The notes: generated by a model from the letters alone, not told the origin. A stretch of DNA of 64,000 nt from Flavobacterium plurextorum (GCF_002217395.1 NZ_MUHD01000006.1:105172-169171); one strand, 5' to 3'. Counted from the first letter of the stretch, positions 8,748-16,901 are shown. Program-made: numbers and translations.

Positions 8748-9614
8748 TTAGTTTTCGACGCTTGTAACCGAAAACATTCCTGTAATATCACTTGATCCGT
8801 TTCCGCCCAAATTATCTACAAATTTTACCATTTGAGCTGCAGTATGAACATTTGGCGTAGCATTGTCATTCATTCCTGTTCCAGTTGAAAGCGTAATTGT
8901 GTTTATTTTTCCGCTTAACAATTTATCGAAATCTGCTTTAATTTTAATTTTTGGCGCTTTGCTTCCCACAACTGCATTTGCAGTAAGATTTAAGGTTACA
9001 TCTCTGTAAGCATTTACACCTTGTGTGTAGTTTGGAGAAGTTCCTTCAACCGTGCTTCCTGTATGGATAGACATTGCTTTATTATCGGTCGCATAAAAAC
9101 CTTCAATCTTTGTAAAACGGTAACCGCTTCCCCATTCCCACATCATTTGCGTATCATTTGCTCCTGCTGCTGCATAAAAATTAGGAAATCGTACTTGATC
9201 TAATGTATTTTGCTCTGGTTTAATCCCTAAACCAAATTTAATTTGCTTGAAAGTTGCAGATGGAACGTTGCTTAAAACATAACTCAATGAAGCAGTTTTT
9301 GCCTGATCGATTACTGTTGCGCCTTTATCCAAATCGTTTACATTGTATGGAACTTCATCTCCGTTATCTTTCACAAGACGAATATTGCTGATGACATACT
9401 TCAATTCCGAAAAATGATGCACTTGTCCTGCTGCCGATGTATTTGCTGTAGCAGAAGTTGAAGCCGCATTTCCTAAAACAATTGTTGTACTCTTGAAAGT
9501 GTTATTGAATTCCAATGTTAAATTGTTTGCTGCTGGATTGTCATCATCGCTTGAACAAGATACTAATGCCAAAGAGGCAATCGATACTAAAAGGTATTTT
9601 TTTAAATTTTGCAT
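8748..9614 (-). CDS. MbnP-like periplasmic copper-binding lipoprotein
   Basis: A 288-residue lipoprotein (signal ASLALVSC, then SSDDDNP). The mature part has MbnP-family landmarks: LTLEFNNTF at the start, HHFSELKYVISNIRLVKDNG, FGLGIKPEQN, and the aromatic motif QMMWEWGSGYRFTKIEGFY. In characterised systems MbnP binds copper through residues including a Trp-derived kynurenine made by the di-haem partner MbnH. The WEWGSGYRF segment holds candidate tryptophans, and the di-haem gene lies immediately downstream, so the pair is preserved here. It probably stores or hands over copper in the periplasm or at the outer-membrane inner leaflet. No methanobactin precursor is recognisable nearby. Confidence 0.82.
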   Translation of the reverse strand: MQNLKKYLLVSIASLALVSCSSDDDNPAANNLTLEFNNTFKSTTIVLGNAASTSATANTSAAGQVHHFSELKYVISNIRLVKDNGDEVPYNVNDLDKGATVIDQAKTASLSYVLSNVPSATFKQIKFGLGIKPEQNTLDQVRFPNFYAAAGANDTQMMWEWGSGYRFTKIEGFYATDNKAMSIHTGSTVEGTSPNYTQGVNAYRDVTLNLTANAVVGSKAPKIKIKADFDKLLSGKINTITLSTGTGMNDNATPNVHTAAQMVKFVDNLGGNGSSDITGMFSVTSVEN

Positions 9615-9638
9615 TTTTTTAAAATTTTGTATTTCTAT

Positions 9639-10028
9639 TTAAGATTTAAACCGAGGTACTACATCATAAATAGGCGGCGGTACAAAAATTTCCAGACAGG
9701 GTTCTAACAAGCCCAATTCTTTATAAATGGTTGTTTTACTAGATTTTATCAATTTTAAAATAGGAACTTTAAATTCAATATTCCAAATCTGGACCATATC
9801 GATTTTCTTGCCAATACTGGTCAATTCCAAATCGGTAGCATCTGATTTTTCAAGCTCTTTCTTCAAATGACATTTACCGTGACATTGGAGTTTCGGCTGG
9901 GCTTTGTTGACACAAAATTCCTGTTCAATACTTTGCTGATTGAGTTTAAAGTGCACAATAATCAATGCCTGCTGGAAAGAAACCAGCAGAAACAGCATTG
10001 TCATGGTGATACTAAAAACTTTTCTCAT
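9639..10028 (-). CDS. Small membrane-anchored cysteine protein, paralogue of the gene at 13253-13624
   Basis: A 129-residue protein of no named family that I recognise. An N-terminal hydrophobic helix (SITMTMLFLLVSFQQALIIV) is followed by FKLNQQ at residues 27-32, Cys39, Cys49 and Cys53 (QCHGKCHLKKEL), then a charged region and a Pro-rich tail (FVPPPIYDVVP). FKLNQQ and all three cysteines fall at identical residue numbers in the protein at 13253-13624, so the two are paralogues. The gene sits 5 bp downstream of the TonB receptor and 24 bp upstream of mbnP. The Cys/His motif and this context suggest copper binding or transfer in the periplasm; this is inference. Confidence 0.8.
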   Translation of the reverse strand: MRKVFSITMTMLFLLVSFQQALIIVHFKLNQQSIEQEFCVNKAQPKLQCHGKCHLKKELEKSDATDLELTSIGKKIDMVQIWNIEFKVPILKLIKSSKTTIYKELGLLEPCLEIFVPPPIYDVVPRFKS

Positions 10029-10033
10029 TTTTA

Positions 10034-12013
10034 TTAGAAATTGAATTTTAAAGAAGTAAAAATATTACGTCCCATTCTCGGAATATTTCCCCAATCGGCA
10101 TAAGTACTGTAATATTCGTTTAACAAATTTTCTGCCCCAACCTGAACCACGGTTTTTACCTGATTGATTTTGAATGAATAATTGGCCGAAAGATTCCAGA
10201 TAACATAAGCTCCTGTTAAGTCTTCTCCATATTCTGGACTATAATTAATCTGCTCAAAATCTCCATTGACAGAAGTCTGGATTCCGAAATTTTTATGCAT
10301 AAAATGAAGTGAAGTCAAATAACTCAACGGACGAATAAAAGGCAGATTACCACCGTTATTGTCCATCCCGCGTGCGTAGGTTAAACTTCCGTTCCAATGC
10401 AAATGTTCCAAAATATCATAACTCGCATTCATAGACATATTCAAAAGCGTTGCATAATCTAAAGAAGTATATCCTTTTACCCCAACCGATTGATAATTCA
10501 TCGGACTTCCCATACTTAAAATTCTTCCAATGATATAATTCTCAATGTAGAAATAATTGATTTTTCCCTGAATACTTAATCTTTCGTTTTTAAAACCTGC
10601 GCTTGCATTTCCTTCATACGAAATTTCATTTTTCAAATCAGGATTTCCAATGTAGTCATACCGGTCAAAACTATTGTAAATGTAATATCCGTAACCTTCA
10701 GAAACAGAAGGTGCTCTATGTCCGTAACCTGTTCCAACAGAAAAGTTAAAATGATCAATATCAAGATTGTAACCTGCGTGTAAACTTGGTAAAAATCTTG
10801 TTTTTTCCTGCGGTGCTCCGGGATGAAAAATCCAGTTGAATTCAACATATTTAGAGTAATTGTAATTTACGCCCAAAGATCCACCCAAATTCACCTGACT
10901 TTTCTCTGAAAGATCCCACGAATTATTCATCGAAAGTCCCACATAACGTGTTGTTACCCAAGGCCAGCTGTAAGCAAACATCGTTCTTTTGCTTCTATCC
11001 TGAGGGTACATTCTCATTTCGGCAATAGACAAATTATCATAAGCATTCAATTGTATTTCAGATGAATAACTGTTCTTTTTCAAATTAGCTTTAGAAACCA
11101 AACCATACGTTGTACTCCAGCCCGGCATATCCATATGAACCAGGTTTTCAGGGCGGGTTGTATCATCCATATAATGTTCGATGGCATTGAAATAGATTTT
11201 TGAGTCAATTACTTTTACCAATCCATCTTCAAATAGTTGTTTATAAGAAGCTGATGTAATTAAGGCACGGGAAAGCGATAAATCCATTGGTAGCGCTGGA
11301 TATCCAACATCTTTTGCCATATCAAAAATAGCATCTAATCGTACCGATGATAAATCAGTTGTTTTATAAGCAAAACCTAATGATGTATTAAACTTTTTGT
11401 ATTGTGAATGTTTTACTTCATCATCATTTCCGTCATAATAATCATCTGCTTTTCGGTACGAAATACTTCCTTCTGCAACAAATTTTTTACCAGAATATGC
11501 TACATTTCCAAGATTAAAAAACTGTTTATTATTAAACTCAAATCCGCTTTGGTACGCTCCGTTCCATTTCTTGGCAAGACCAAACGGAGTGCTTTTTCTT
11601 TTTAAATCGATACTTCCTGCAATTGTTGAACCGTGAAGGCTTCCTTCCTGCCCGGATTTTATATCAATTGTCGAAAGGTTATTACTCTCCACATATGAAG
11701 TTATCGGATCCATTTTATCAGTACACGCGCCAAAAACATGCATTCCGTCAATCGTAACCGTTGAACGTTCTGTGCTCATGTTGTTTAATAATGGTTCCCA
11801 GGCATAAGCTCCGCGTTTTATAAAGCTTATATTATCAGACGATGATAGAAATTCATCTACAGAAACTGCCATTTTCATTTCGGTTTCAATCTTCTTTTTT
11901 ACTGCGTTTTTTACTTTTACTTCTTCAAGATTTTTTATGCTATCATGATGTGCGTGCGTGTTTTGAGCCGTTACAGACATTCCCAGAAAAAGTAACATTA
12001 ATATATATTTCAT
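10034..12013 (-). CDS. TonB-dependent outer-membrane receptor, OprC/NosA-like (probable copper uptake)
   Basis: A beta-barrel receptor of 659 residues when read from ATG at 12013 (signal MKYILMLLFLGMSVTAQ). A further in-frame start at 12046 would overlap the preceding gene, so 12013 is preferred. The plug region has TIDGMHVFGACTDKMDPITS, where CTDKM is a CxxxM motif like the one that binds copper in OprC/NosA receptors, and a His-rich N terminus (NTHAHHDS). A possible HxM-like element is LVHMDMPGW. The C terminus ends in aromatic F (TSLKFNF), as barrels do. It would import copper or a copper complex using TonB energy. It lies 4 bp after the lipoprotein gene and 5 bp before the Cys-protein gene. 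Confidence 0.88.
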   Translation of the reverse strand: MKYILMLLFLGMSVTAQNTHAHHDSIKNLEEVKVKNAVKKKIETEMKMAVSVDEFLSSSDNISFIKRGAYAWEPLLNNMSTERSTVTIDGMHVFGACTDKMDPITSYVESNNLSTIDIKSGQEGSLHGSTIAGSIDLKRKSTPFGLAKKWNGAYQSGFEFNNKQFFNLGNVAYSGKKFVAEGSISYRKADDYYDGNDDEVKHSQYKKFNTSLGFAYKTTDLSSVRLDAIFDMAKDVGYPALPMDLSLSRALITSASYKQLFEDGLVKVIDSKIYFNAIEHYMDDTTRPENLVHMDMPGWSTTYGLVSKANLKKNSYSSEIQLNAYDNLSIAEMRMYPQDRSKRTMFAYSWPWVTTRYVGLSMNNSWDLSEKSQVNLGGSLGVNYNYSKYVEFNWIFHPGAPQEKTRFLPSLHAGYNLDIDHFNFSVGTGYGHRAPSVSEGYGYYIYNSFDRYDYIGNPDLKNEISYEGNASAGFKNERLSIQGKINYFYIENYIIGRILSMGSPMNYQSVGVKGYTSLDYATLLNMSMNASYDILEHLHWNGSLTYARGMDNNGGNLPFIRPLSYLTSLHFMHKNFGIQTSVNGDFEQINYSPEYGEDLTGAYVIWNLSANYSFKINQVKTVVQVGAENLLNEYYSTYADWGNIPRMGRNIFTSLKFNF

Positions 12014-12017
12014 GTTT

Positions 12018-12941
12018 TTAGAATAAGGTATCAATATAAAGCTCACTTTTCACGCCTTCAACTCCTGGCGTAAAATCTGTTGGAACTACAGTTCCTTTTA
12101 TGATGAGCCCATTTTGATTCATCATGATTAAATTTAAGGTCCAGTTTCCTGTCATGGTATAATTGACAACTCCGTGATACAAACCATCGTTTTGCTGTGT
12201 TAAATCCTGATTATTTGGCGAAGAATGGTTACCCATTGAAGGTTCAGGCATTCTTGGATCTAGTTTTAAAGTATATCCGCTTACTTCTGAATACGAAAAC
12301 TGAGCAGGATTTGGAAAAGCTCCGGCAGGAGTTGTTGGTTTGTTGTATTTGTAGATACCCGCTGTTAATTTGTTTTCAGAAACGGTTGGTTTTTGAGGCG
12401 AAACCAATGCAATGACGTATTGTTCGTTGTCTTTTCCTGTAAAGGCTGTCATATTAAGGTTTTTATTGCTTTGTTTGGCAACCGAAATATCTTTATTAAC
12501 CTCAATCTTCTGATTGTCTGCGGTAAAACTCACATATAATTTCCAACTGTTTCCTTCAGCTGTTTCGCTTGTAAATACAGAATAACCCACAAAATATTTA
12601 TTTGCATTATCATATTCCGGATTGTACTCATGCGGACAAGAAGTGTGGCTTCCATCAGAATTACTCAGAATTGGCAAAAAAGTTACCGCTGTCGTATTTA
12701 CACTTTGATTGGTTTGTGTATTGACGACTTTTAAATGAAGCTCATTATAACCTTTATAAAATCTTCCGTTTAAAGCTTCGACACTTATTTTATAGTTGCC
12801 GTTTGTTAACGAAACAGCTTCTTTAAACTCATAATATTCAGGAATTTCAGCATCAATTTCGGCTTGATAATCTGTTTTATCAATGGTACAGGAAGTAATC
12901 ACACCTAATAGTGCAATTACTAAAATTTTAAAAGATTTCAT
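12018..12941 (-). CDS. Lipoprotein with a C-terminal FixH/YtkA-like domain
   Basis: A 307-residue lipoprotein when started at ATG 12941 (MKSFKILVIALLGVITSC); the 18 extra codons upstream lack signal character. The C-terminal third, with LDPRMPEPSMGNHSSPNNQ and GLYHGVVNYTMTGNWTLNL, resembles the FixH/YtkA-like Ig fold. This fold occurs in proteins of copper-oxidase assembly and metal handling. The Met/His cluster MPEPSMGNH could bind copper. The N-terminal two thirds resemble no family I know. The gene is the first of the tight cluster that continues through the TonB receptor, Cys protein, MbnP and the di-haem enzyme. It may work with the receptor at the outer membrane. Confidence 0.7.
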   Translation of the reverse strand: MKSFKILVIALLGVITSCTIDKTDYQAEIDAEIPEYYEFKEAVSLTNGNYKISVEALNGRFYKGYNELHLKVVNTQTNQSVNTTAVTFLPILSNSDGSHTSCPHEYNPEYDNANKYFVGYSVFTSETAEGNSWKLYVSFTADNQKIEVNKDISVAKQSNKNLNMTAFTGKDNEQYVIALVSPQKPTVSENKLTAGIYKYNKPTTPAGAFPNPAQFSYSEVSGYTLKLDPRMPEPSMGNHSSPNNQDLTQQNDGLYHGVVNYTMTGNWTLNLIMMNQNGLIIKGTVVPTDFTPGVEGVKSELYIDTLF

Positions 12942-13252
12942 TAGTAATGAAGGTATAAAACTGTTTAAAATGCAGCACAAAGCTATTAGGTTCAAAAACC
13001 AAAGTGCCGTGAAATTTAAATGGGTGTTTTTAACTGAAAAATATCTTAAAATACATCTTCAATTAGGTAAGGAATAAAATCAATTGTTTATTGTTTTAAA
13101 AAATAGGTCCAGACAGAAAACAGAAATCTATTGGATAAACCTGAGTTTTCGGAATGCATCACATCATAGCGATATAAAAATGCATCATACCTTTTTTGCA
13201 TCATAAAATAATGCCGTCAAATTTTTAAACCGAAAAATTGATTTTTGAAAAA
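12942..13252. promoter_or_regulatory. Promoter region of the copper operon; possible minus-strand -7 box at 12978-12985
   Basis: The only signal I see in this 311-bp gap is CAAAGCTA at 12978-12985, which reads TAGCTTTG on the minus strand (TAnnTTTG -7 consensus), about 37 bp before the start at 12941. A TTTG at 13003-13000 could be the -33 element, but the 14-bp spacing is short. No operator or terminator is evident. Confidence 0.35.
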
Positions 13253-13624
13253 TTAGACCAGCGGGGGGTGAAATGTAAGATTAGAAGCCTTGATAGGTTT
13301 CTTTTCCAATAAAATAGAAGTATTCTCTTTTGACTCCATAACCGAAATCAAACTGAAATTAACTTCAGCAGTATTTTGAATATAGACAATCTCTAATTTA
13401 TCTTTTAGACTGTCCTGCATTTTTCTTTCGTTATCAGAATATTTTTTGATACTTTTTTGAAGCTCGCATCGACCATTACATTTATTAAAAGCGACTTTAC
13501 GTTGTACACAAATAGTTTTTGCTATTTCCTGCTGATTTAATTTAAATGAAGCATATACAAACAGGCTGCCTAAAGATGGCATTAAAATTAAAATGGAAAG
13601 TGCTATTATGATTAAGCTTTTCAA
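13253..13624 (-). CDS. Small membrane-anchored cysteine protein, paralogue of the gene at 9639-10028
   Basis: A 123-residue protein with an N-terminal hydrophobic helix (MKSLIIIALSILILMPSLGS), FKLNQQ at 27-32, and Cys39, Cys49 and Cys53 in the arrangement C-x9-C-x3-C (KCNGRCELQK). A charged segment and a tail ending FHPPLV follow. Positions and motif match the second copy inside the copper operon. A possible -7 box, TATTTTTG, lies on the minus strand at 13657-13650, 26 bp before the start. It stands 311 bp upstream of the lipoprotein gene, so it may be a separate unit of the same regulon. No described family comes to mind. Confidence 0.78.
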   Translation of the reverse strand: MKSLIIIALSILILMPSLGSLFVYASFKLNQQEIAKTICVQRKVAFNKCNGRCELQKSIKKYSDNERKMQDSLKDKLEIVYIQNTAEVNFSLISVMESKENTSILLEKKPIKASNLTFHPPLV

Positions 13625-14000
13625 AAGTTTTTTTTAATGGTAATTTCTGCAAAAATAGATCATTTTTAAATTAATTTTATTAATATTTTAATTTTTTTAA
13701 ATTAATATTATCTAAGTATGATTAAAATAAAAAGGTGTCTAAAATTACTAGTTTACACAGATATCGTTATCTTTACATTGTAATGATTTAATATGCTGAA
13801 AGTTAAGTGACCCTATTGGTGACCCCAAACTTGAATAATATATTACAGCCTTTGTATTTACTAGGATTTTTATAAAGTCGGAGGAACCTCTTTCTCCGCT
13901 AAACTTTAAAACCCTTAACTTACGTTAAGGGTTTTCTTTTTTTATAGCATTTTTTTTCGCAAATAGTTTCAAAAAAATTTTCACAATTCAAAAAACACCT
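13625..14000. other. Gap left of tRNA-Ser with a duplicated tRNA 3' end at 13887-13900
   Basis: CCTCTTTCTCCGCT at 13887-13900 repeats 14 bases of the tRNA-Ser 3' end (14114-14127). It is followed by its own terminator, exactly as a tRNA end would be. This is the pattern of an att scar or of the remnant of a second tRNA-Ser copy. The stretch 13790-13886 shows no convincing gene. 13660-13740 is very AT-rich, with no recognisable feature. Confidence 0.55.
13908..13943 (+). terminator. Rho-independent terminator after the duplicated tRNA 3' end
   Basis: AAAACCCTTAAC (13908-13919) and GTTAAGGGTTTT (13924-13935) form a perfect 12-bp stem with a TTAC loop, followed by CTTTTTTTT. Its position, 8 bp after a tRNA-Ser 3'-end copy, is what one expects behind an original tRNA gene. 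Confidence 0.85.
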
Positions 14001-15639
14001 TATCTTTGCACTCGCAATCAGAAAACGATAGCAACATACTGGAGAAATGGCAGAGCGGTCGAATGCGGCAGTCTTGAAAACTGTTGACTGTAACAGGTCC
14101 GGGGGTTCGAATCCCTCTTTCTCCGCTGAGAGGGTCTTCATCAAGAAGACCCTCTTTTTTTTCATAAATTAGCAATCCTTTTTCTTTCATTTTCAAATGG
14201 TTATGCGACACCAAACCGAGCATTGTGGGTGTTCGATAAATCCCATTTTCATAGTACAGATTGCTGTCGAACACCATATTTACAAATTCTCTCTTTTGGA
14301 GGGTGTCGGAAGTAGTATATACGTGTCGCATATCCGTTAAAAGGTTAAGGTTGTCTTCCAAGATACCGAAAGCCTTGCTTTTGTCGTTGCTTAACCTTTC
14401 AATAGCTCCTTTGAGGTTCAGTATCTCATTGTTGTATATCGAATACCAACGGTCATAGGTGTCCTTGTTTATTTCGTTCTTTATCCATTTTTCCTCAACC
14501 GAAAACAGCTTTTCCTCGACTTCCTGTAATTGGTTTCTCTTTTCGATGACCTTTTTACGGTTGTTTTCCATTTCCAAATCGAGAGAGCTTTTCGTTACTG
14601 TCCTAATCTTCCTTACCCTTGTACTCGGCAGGCTCATCAGTTCACAGGCTTCTAAAAATTGGTTATGGGCTTTTATCGCACTTATATTGTTGTGCTTAGA
14701 GTACCTGCACTTGTAGTAATAGAAATATTTACCCGATTTGCCCCTTGACGGTGCGCCAGACAGCGGATTTCCGCAATGGCACTTCAATACCCCACGCAAA
14801 GGGATTTCGTCATCAATAACCGTTCTTGTCTTTTCGGGGCGTTTCATTTTCTCCTGTACCATCATCCAAGTGGTCTTGTCAACGATAGGTTCGTGAATAC
14901 CGTCAAACAGACCGCCCGCATAGTCCTTGTAGGCTTCCACTTTCAGCAAACCTGCATAGGTCGGATTTTTAAGTACACGCTCGATAGCCATATTGCCCTT
15001 TGTCGGAAAGCCCAACCTTTGGGCTTGCTCCTTTATCAGATAGAGCGGTGTATCCCGCAGATATGAATCGTAAATAAAGCGGACTATCTTGGCTTCTGTT
15101 TCCTCGATGACCAACCGCCGTTCCTTGCGTTCTCCCTCTTTCCTGTACCCGAACGGTGCGTTCTTGTAAACATATCTTCCTTCTTTGGCTTTTGCGGTAT
15201 AGATACCGCCCTTGACCTTGATACTGCGGTTGATATTGTCCTCTTCGGCAAGCAAAAGTTGTAACCCTGCACGGAAGAAACTGCCAGGTGTGTCATAATC
15301 AAAGGTAATGCCCTCTGTCACGCTTACGACCTGTATGCTGTACTTCTGTTGCAGGAGCTTGACCATGCTCATCGCTTCCCCCGCATCACGGCTGAAACGG
15401 TCGAGTTGGTCAACCAATAGGTAATCGACCGTCCTGTGGTGTGTGGTTATGAACTCCCTTAGTTTGATAAAATCGGGGCGGTCGAATGTCCGTGCGCTCT
15501 TGCCCCTGTCGATAAAGGTATCGACCAGTTCGACATCGTTGAACTTCAGCCATTGGTCGGTATAAAGCTCCTGTCTTTCTATTGAACCGTTACTTTGTCC
15601 GAGTTGACTGAAACGTAGGTATCTTATCGCTCTTTTCAT
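13981..15639 (-). CDS. Large serine recombinase (resolvase/recombinase/zinc-ribbon), integrase of the mobile element
   Basis: This 552-codon frame has a resolvase catalytic domain at 1-150 with YLRFS (nucleophile Ser11) and [12 protein letters not shown] 'recombinase' domain follows at about 165-270 ([30 protein letters not shown]). Next come a zinc ribbon ([30 protein letters not shown]) and a coiled coil at 360-430. The last ~50 residues (about 500-552) are antisense to tRNA-Ser and its terminator, so the true C terminus was probably set by recombination at the left junction. GC and codon use are clearly richer than the flanks. It should catalyse integration and excision. The start at 15639 overlaps a small ORF and is probably translationally coupled. 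Confidence 0.88.
   Translation of the reverse strand: MKRAIRYLRFSQLGQSNGSIERQELYTDQWLKFNDVELVDTFIDRGKSARTFDRPDFIKLREFITTHHRTVDYLLVDQLDRFSRDAGEAMSMVKLLQQKYSIQVVSVTEGITFDYDTPGSFFRAGLQLLLAEEDNINRSIKVKGGIYTAKAKEGRYVYKNAPFGYRKEGERKERRLVIEETEAKIVRFIYDSYLRDTPLYLIKEQAQRLGFPTKGNMAIERVLKNPTYAGLLKVEAYKDYAGGLFDGIHEPIVDKTTWMMVQEKMKRPEKTRTVIDDEIPLRGVLKCHCGNPLSGAPSRGKSGKYFYYYKCRYSKHNNISAIKAHNQFLEACELMSLPSTRVRKIRTVTKSSLDLEMENNRKKVIEKRNQLQEVEEKLFSVEEKWIKNEINKDTYDRWYSIYNNEILNLKGAIERLSNDKSKAFGILEDNLNLLTDMRHVYTTSDTLQKREFVNMVFDSNLYYENGIYRTPTMLGLVSHNHLKMKEKGLLIYEKKEGLLDEDPLSGERGIRTPGPVTVNSFQDCRIRPLCHFSSMLLSFSDCECKDKVFFEL
14001..14008 (+). promoter_or_regulatory. -7 promoter box of tRNA-Ser
   Basis: TATCTTTG matches the Bacteroidota TAnnTTTG -7 consensus exactly and lies 33 bp before the tRNA. 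An AT-rich stretch with TTTTCACAATT upstream may hold the -33 element. Confidence 0.7.
14041..14125 (+). tRNA. tRNA-Ser (anticodon UGA)
   Basis: A full cloverleaf is visible. The acceptor GGAGAAA pairs with TTTCTCC (14118-14124, discriminator G). The D arm begins GCAGAGCGGTCGAATGC, the anticodon loop is CTTGAAA with anticodon TGA, and a long variable arm of the serine type follows. The T arm is GGGGG-TTCGAAT-CCCTC. No CCA is encoded. Its 3' end lies at the left edge of the serine-recombinase element. Confidence 0.95.
14129..14162 (+). terminator. Rho-independent terminator after tRNA-Ser
   Basis: AGAGGGTCTTC (14129-14139) and GAAGACCCTCT (14145-14155) form a perfect 11-bp stem with a 5-nt loop, followed by eight T. 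It starts 4 bp after the tRNA. On the other strand the same bases lie inside the recombinase reading frame. Confidence 0.9.
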
Positions 15640-15784
15640 AGTATTCCCTTAACGTTGCTGACACAATAATTTCGATTATTAAATCTACAAATTTTTCTTC
15701 TTTCTCACGCTCCCTTTGCTCGTTAATTTCTAAAATGGTCTTGTCGATTTCGGGAGTTCCCTGTTTTTTCTCTTTTTTTTTCAT
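15590..15784 (-). CDS. Small charged protein overlapping the recombinase start
   Basis: From ATG at 15784 this encodes 64 residues: a Lys-rich start (MKKKEKKQGTPEIDK), an acidic/basic helix ([32 protein letters not shown]) and a short tail. The start is supported by a strong Shine-Dalgarno, AAAGGAGGA at 15799-15791, which is unusual in Bacteroidota. Its last 50 bases overlap the first codons of the recombinase gene in another frame, suggesting translational coupling. It may be an accessory or control protein of the recombinase. I do not recognise the family. Confidence 0.65.
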   Translation of the reverse strand: MKKKEKKQGTPEIDKTILEINEQREREKEEKFVDLIIEIIVSATLREYYEKSDKIPTFQSTRTK

Positions 15785-15790
15785 CGCTGT

Positions 15791-15839
15791 TCCTCCTTTA
15801 TGTTCGTAAAAAACTGAAGCTGACAATCAGCTTCAGTTT
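15791..15839 (-). promoter_or_regulatory. Terminator-like hairpin plus strong Shine-Dalgarno ahead of the recombinase operon
   Basis: On the minus strand AAACTGAAGCTGA (15839-15827) and TCAGCTTCAGTTT (15823-15811) form a perfect 13-bp stem with a 3-nt loop. A T run follows, and then AAAGGAGGA (15799-15791) six bases before the ATG. A hairpin with T tract directly before a ribosome-binding site suggests transcription attenuation of the small ORF and recombinase. It may instead be only an insulating terminator. Confidence 0.6.
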
Positions 15840-16217
15840 GAAATTACTTCTAAAGGGTGTTCGACTTTCCAATGTTGCAGTCAGAGGTCGTATTTGGCGT
15901 TCAGTTGCCGAATAGGTGCACAAAAAAACCTTTGTTTTGGATTGCTCCGTAAACAAAGGTCTCACTTTACAAATGACCTTTAGGGCTGTTGGCTGTCAGT
16001 TGCTTTGTTGTTCTGCAAAGTTCCAATTTTTGTCAATCCTTTTCAGAAATTGCCATAGCACCAACTTTAGCTTTCGGGTATTATAATTCAAATCCGTTCC
16101 CAAGATAGGACATAAAGAAATGCCTTATTTACCATTGTCATTATGTTGCAGTATTTGACGGTCAAAGGCATTATAAAACCATTTCCCAAAAAAGAACAAA
16201 AAGGTAGCAAAGATAAA
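15840..16217. other. Non-coding stretch between recombinase operon and folded repeat
   Basis: No supported gene. ACCTTTGTTT (15928-15937) and AAACAAAGGT (15951-15960) form an inverted repeat. ATTTGGCGTTCAGT at 15892-15905 recurs at 16605-16618. Small open frames here look like chance products of GC-richer non-coding DNA. Confidence 0.5.
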
Positions 16218-16360
16218 GCGGACAGCCACCGCACCCGCCCGACCAAAAGACTACGGCATAATGGCTTCGCCACCCTTCGGGACTTATTCCGTTTCCTTTT
16301 GGTCTTTCCGCCTGTCCGCCTTGTTTGAATGGCTTTCTTTTTTTTCTGTTTTTTTCTTTT
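16218..16360. repeat. Folded repeat element, copy A
   Basis: The 32-bp core 16256-16287 is identical to 23968-23999. It contains ATAA...TTAT closing a loop with two mini-hairpins, TGGC-TTC-GCCA and CCC-TTC-GGG. Around it lie ACGG/CCGT (16253-16256 with 16289-16292), then GACCAAAAG/CTTTTGGTC (16241-16249 with 16296-16304), then GCGGACAG/CTGTCCGC (16218-16225 with 16312-16319). A 34-bp T-rich tail, 16327-16360, is also identical to copy B (24029-24062). The arm sequences differ between copies while pairing is kept. Confidence 0.8.
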
Positions 16361-16471
16361 GGAAAATTATTTAGGAGGGAGTGACTTACTGACATCCGAC
16401 ACCGTTCCGCTATGAAATAACGGCTCAACAAAAATCATCAGCCTGCCTGCGAGCCGTCAAACTATCGGGCT

Positions 16472-16503
16472 TGCATTCTTGCGAGCATGATAGCAGGAAT
16501 GCA
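16472..16503. other. Inverted repeat in the mob upstream region, candidate oriT
   Basis: TGCATTCTTGC (16472-16482) and GCAGGAATGCA (16493-16503) pair over 11 bp with one wobble, around a 10-nt loop. Several smaller CAATC/GATTG pairs follow up to about 16580. Transfer origins of Bacteroides mobilisable elements usually lie just upstream of their mob genes, but no nick consensus can be shown. Confidence 0.3.
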
Positions 16504-16853
16504 GGAGCATCAGCATTGCGGATAGCCATCAATCATTCCCGATTGGCAGACTGATTGACTTCCTGCCGGCAATCTACTACAATTTTTCTTATACGATTGG
16601 TAGCATTTGGCGTTCAGTGGCAGTATTTGTCCGAGTGCCGAAAGCGGATTACTCCTTTATTTTGTAAAGGAATAACGGAATAGGTTTAGCTTCTCAAAAT
16701 CAAAGTATTTACGGACAATATGAAAACAGTTTCGGATTGCTTTTTTTCGGCTGACTCCAATCCGTTCCGCAGGACGGATTTTCTGAACTCCTGTTCAGAG
16801 CAAGTTATCTCTTGAGGTCCTCGAAATAAATTTCGGCACCTCAAAAGCACTTG

Positions 16854-16869
16854 TCCGCCAGCTGGCGGA
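16854..16869. repeat. 16-bp perfect palindrome upstream of mobA
   Basis: TCCGCCAGCTGGCGGA is its own reverse complement and lies 32 bp before the chosen mobA start. It could be a binding site for the ribbon-helix-helix MobA-type protein or part of oriT. Confidence 0.5.
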
Positions 16870-16901
16870 GAGCTGAAAACCGCTCCGAAGTCGCAGTTTC
16901 G

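Noticed and set aside
13920..14165. Minus-strand 81-codon frame across the tRNA-Ser region
   Set aside because: It is the complement of tRNA-Ser ([13 protein letters not shown] text arises from tRNA-Ser antisense in many genomes) and has no support as a protein.
16088..16431. Small frames on both strands over folded repeat copy A, and the similar frame at 23791-24099 over copy B
   Set aside because: Their shared text (AKPLC and similar) comes from the repeated hairpin core, not from protein conservation; the frames differ outside the core.
15892..16618. ATTTGGCGTTCAGT direct repeat at 15892 and 16605 as element ends
   Set aside because: Both copies lie inside the element between recombinase and mob genes, so they cannot be its attachment sites; they may be remnants of internal rearrangement.
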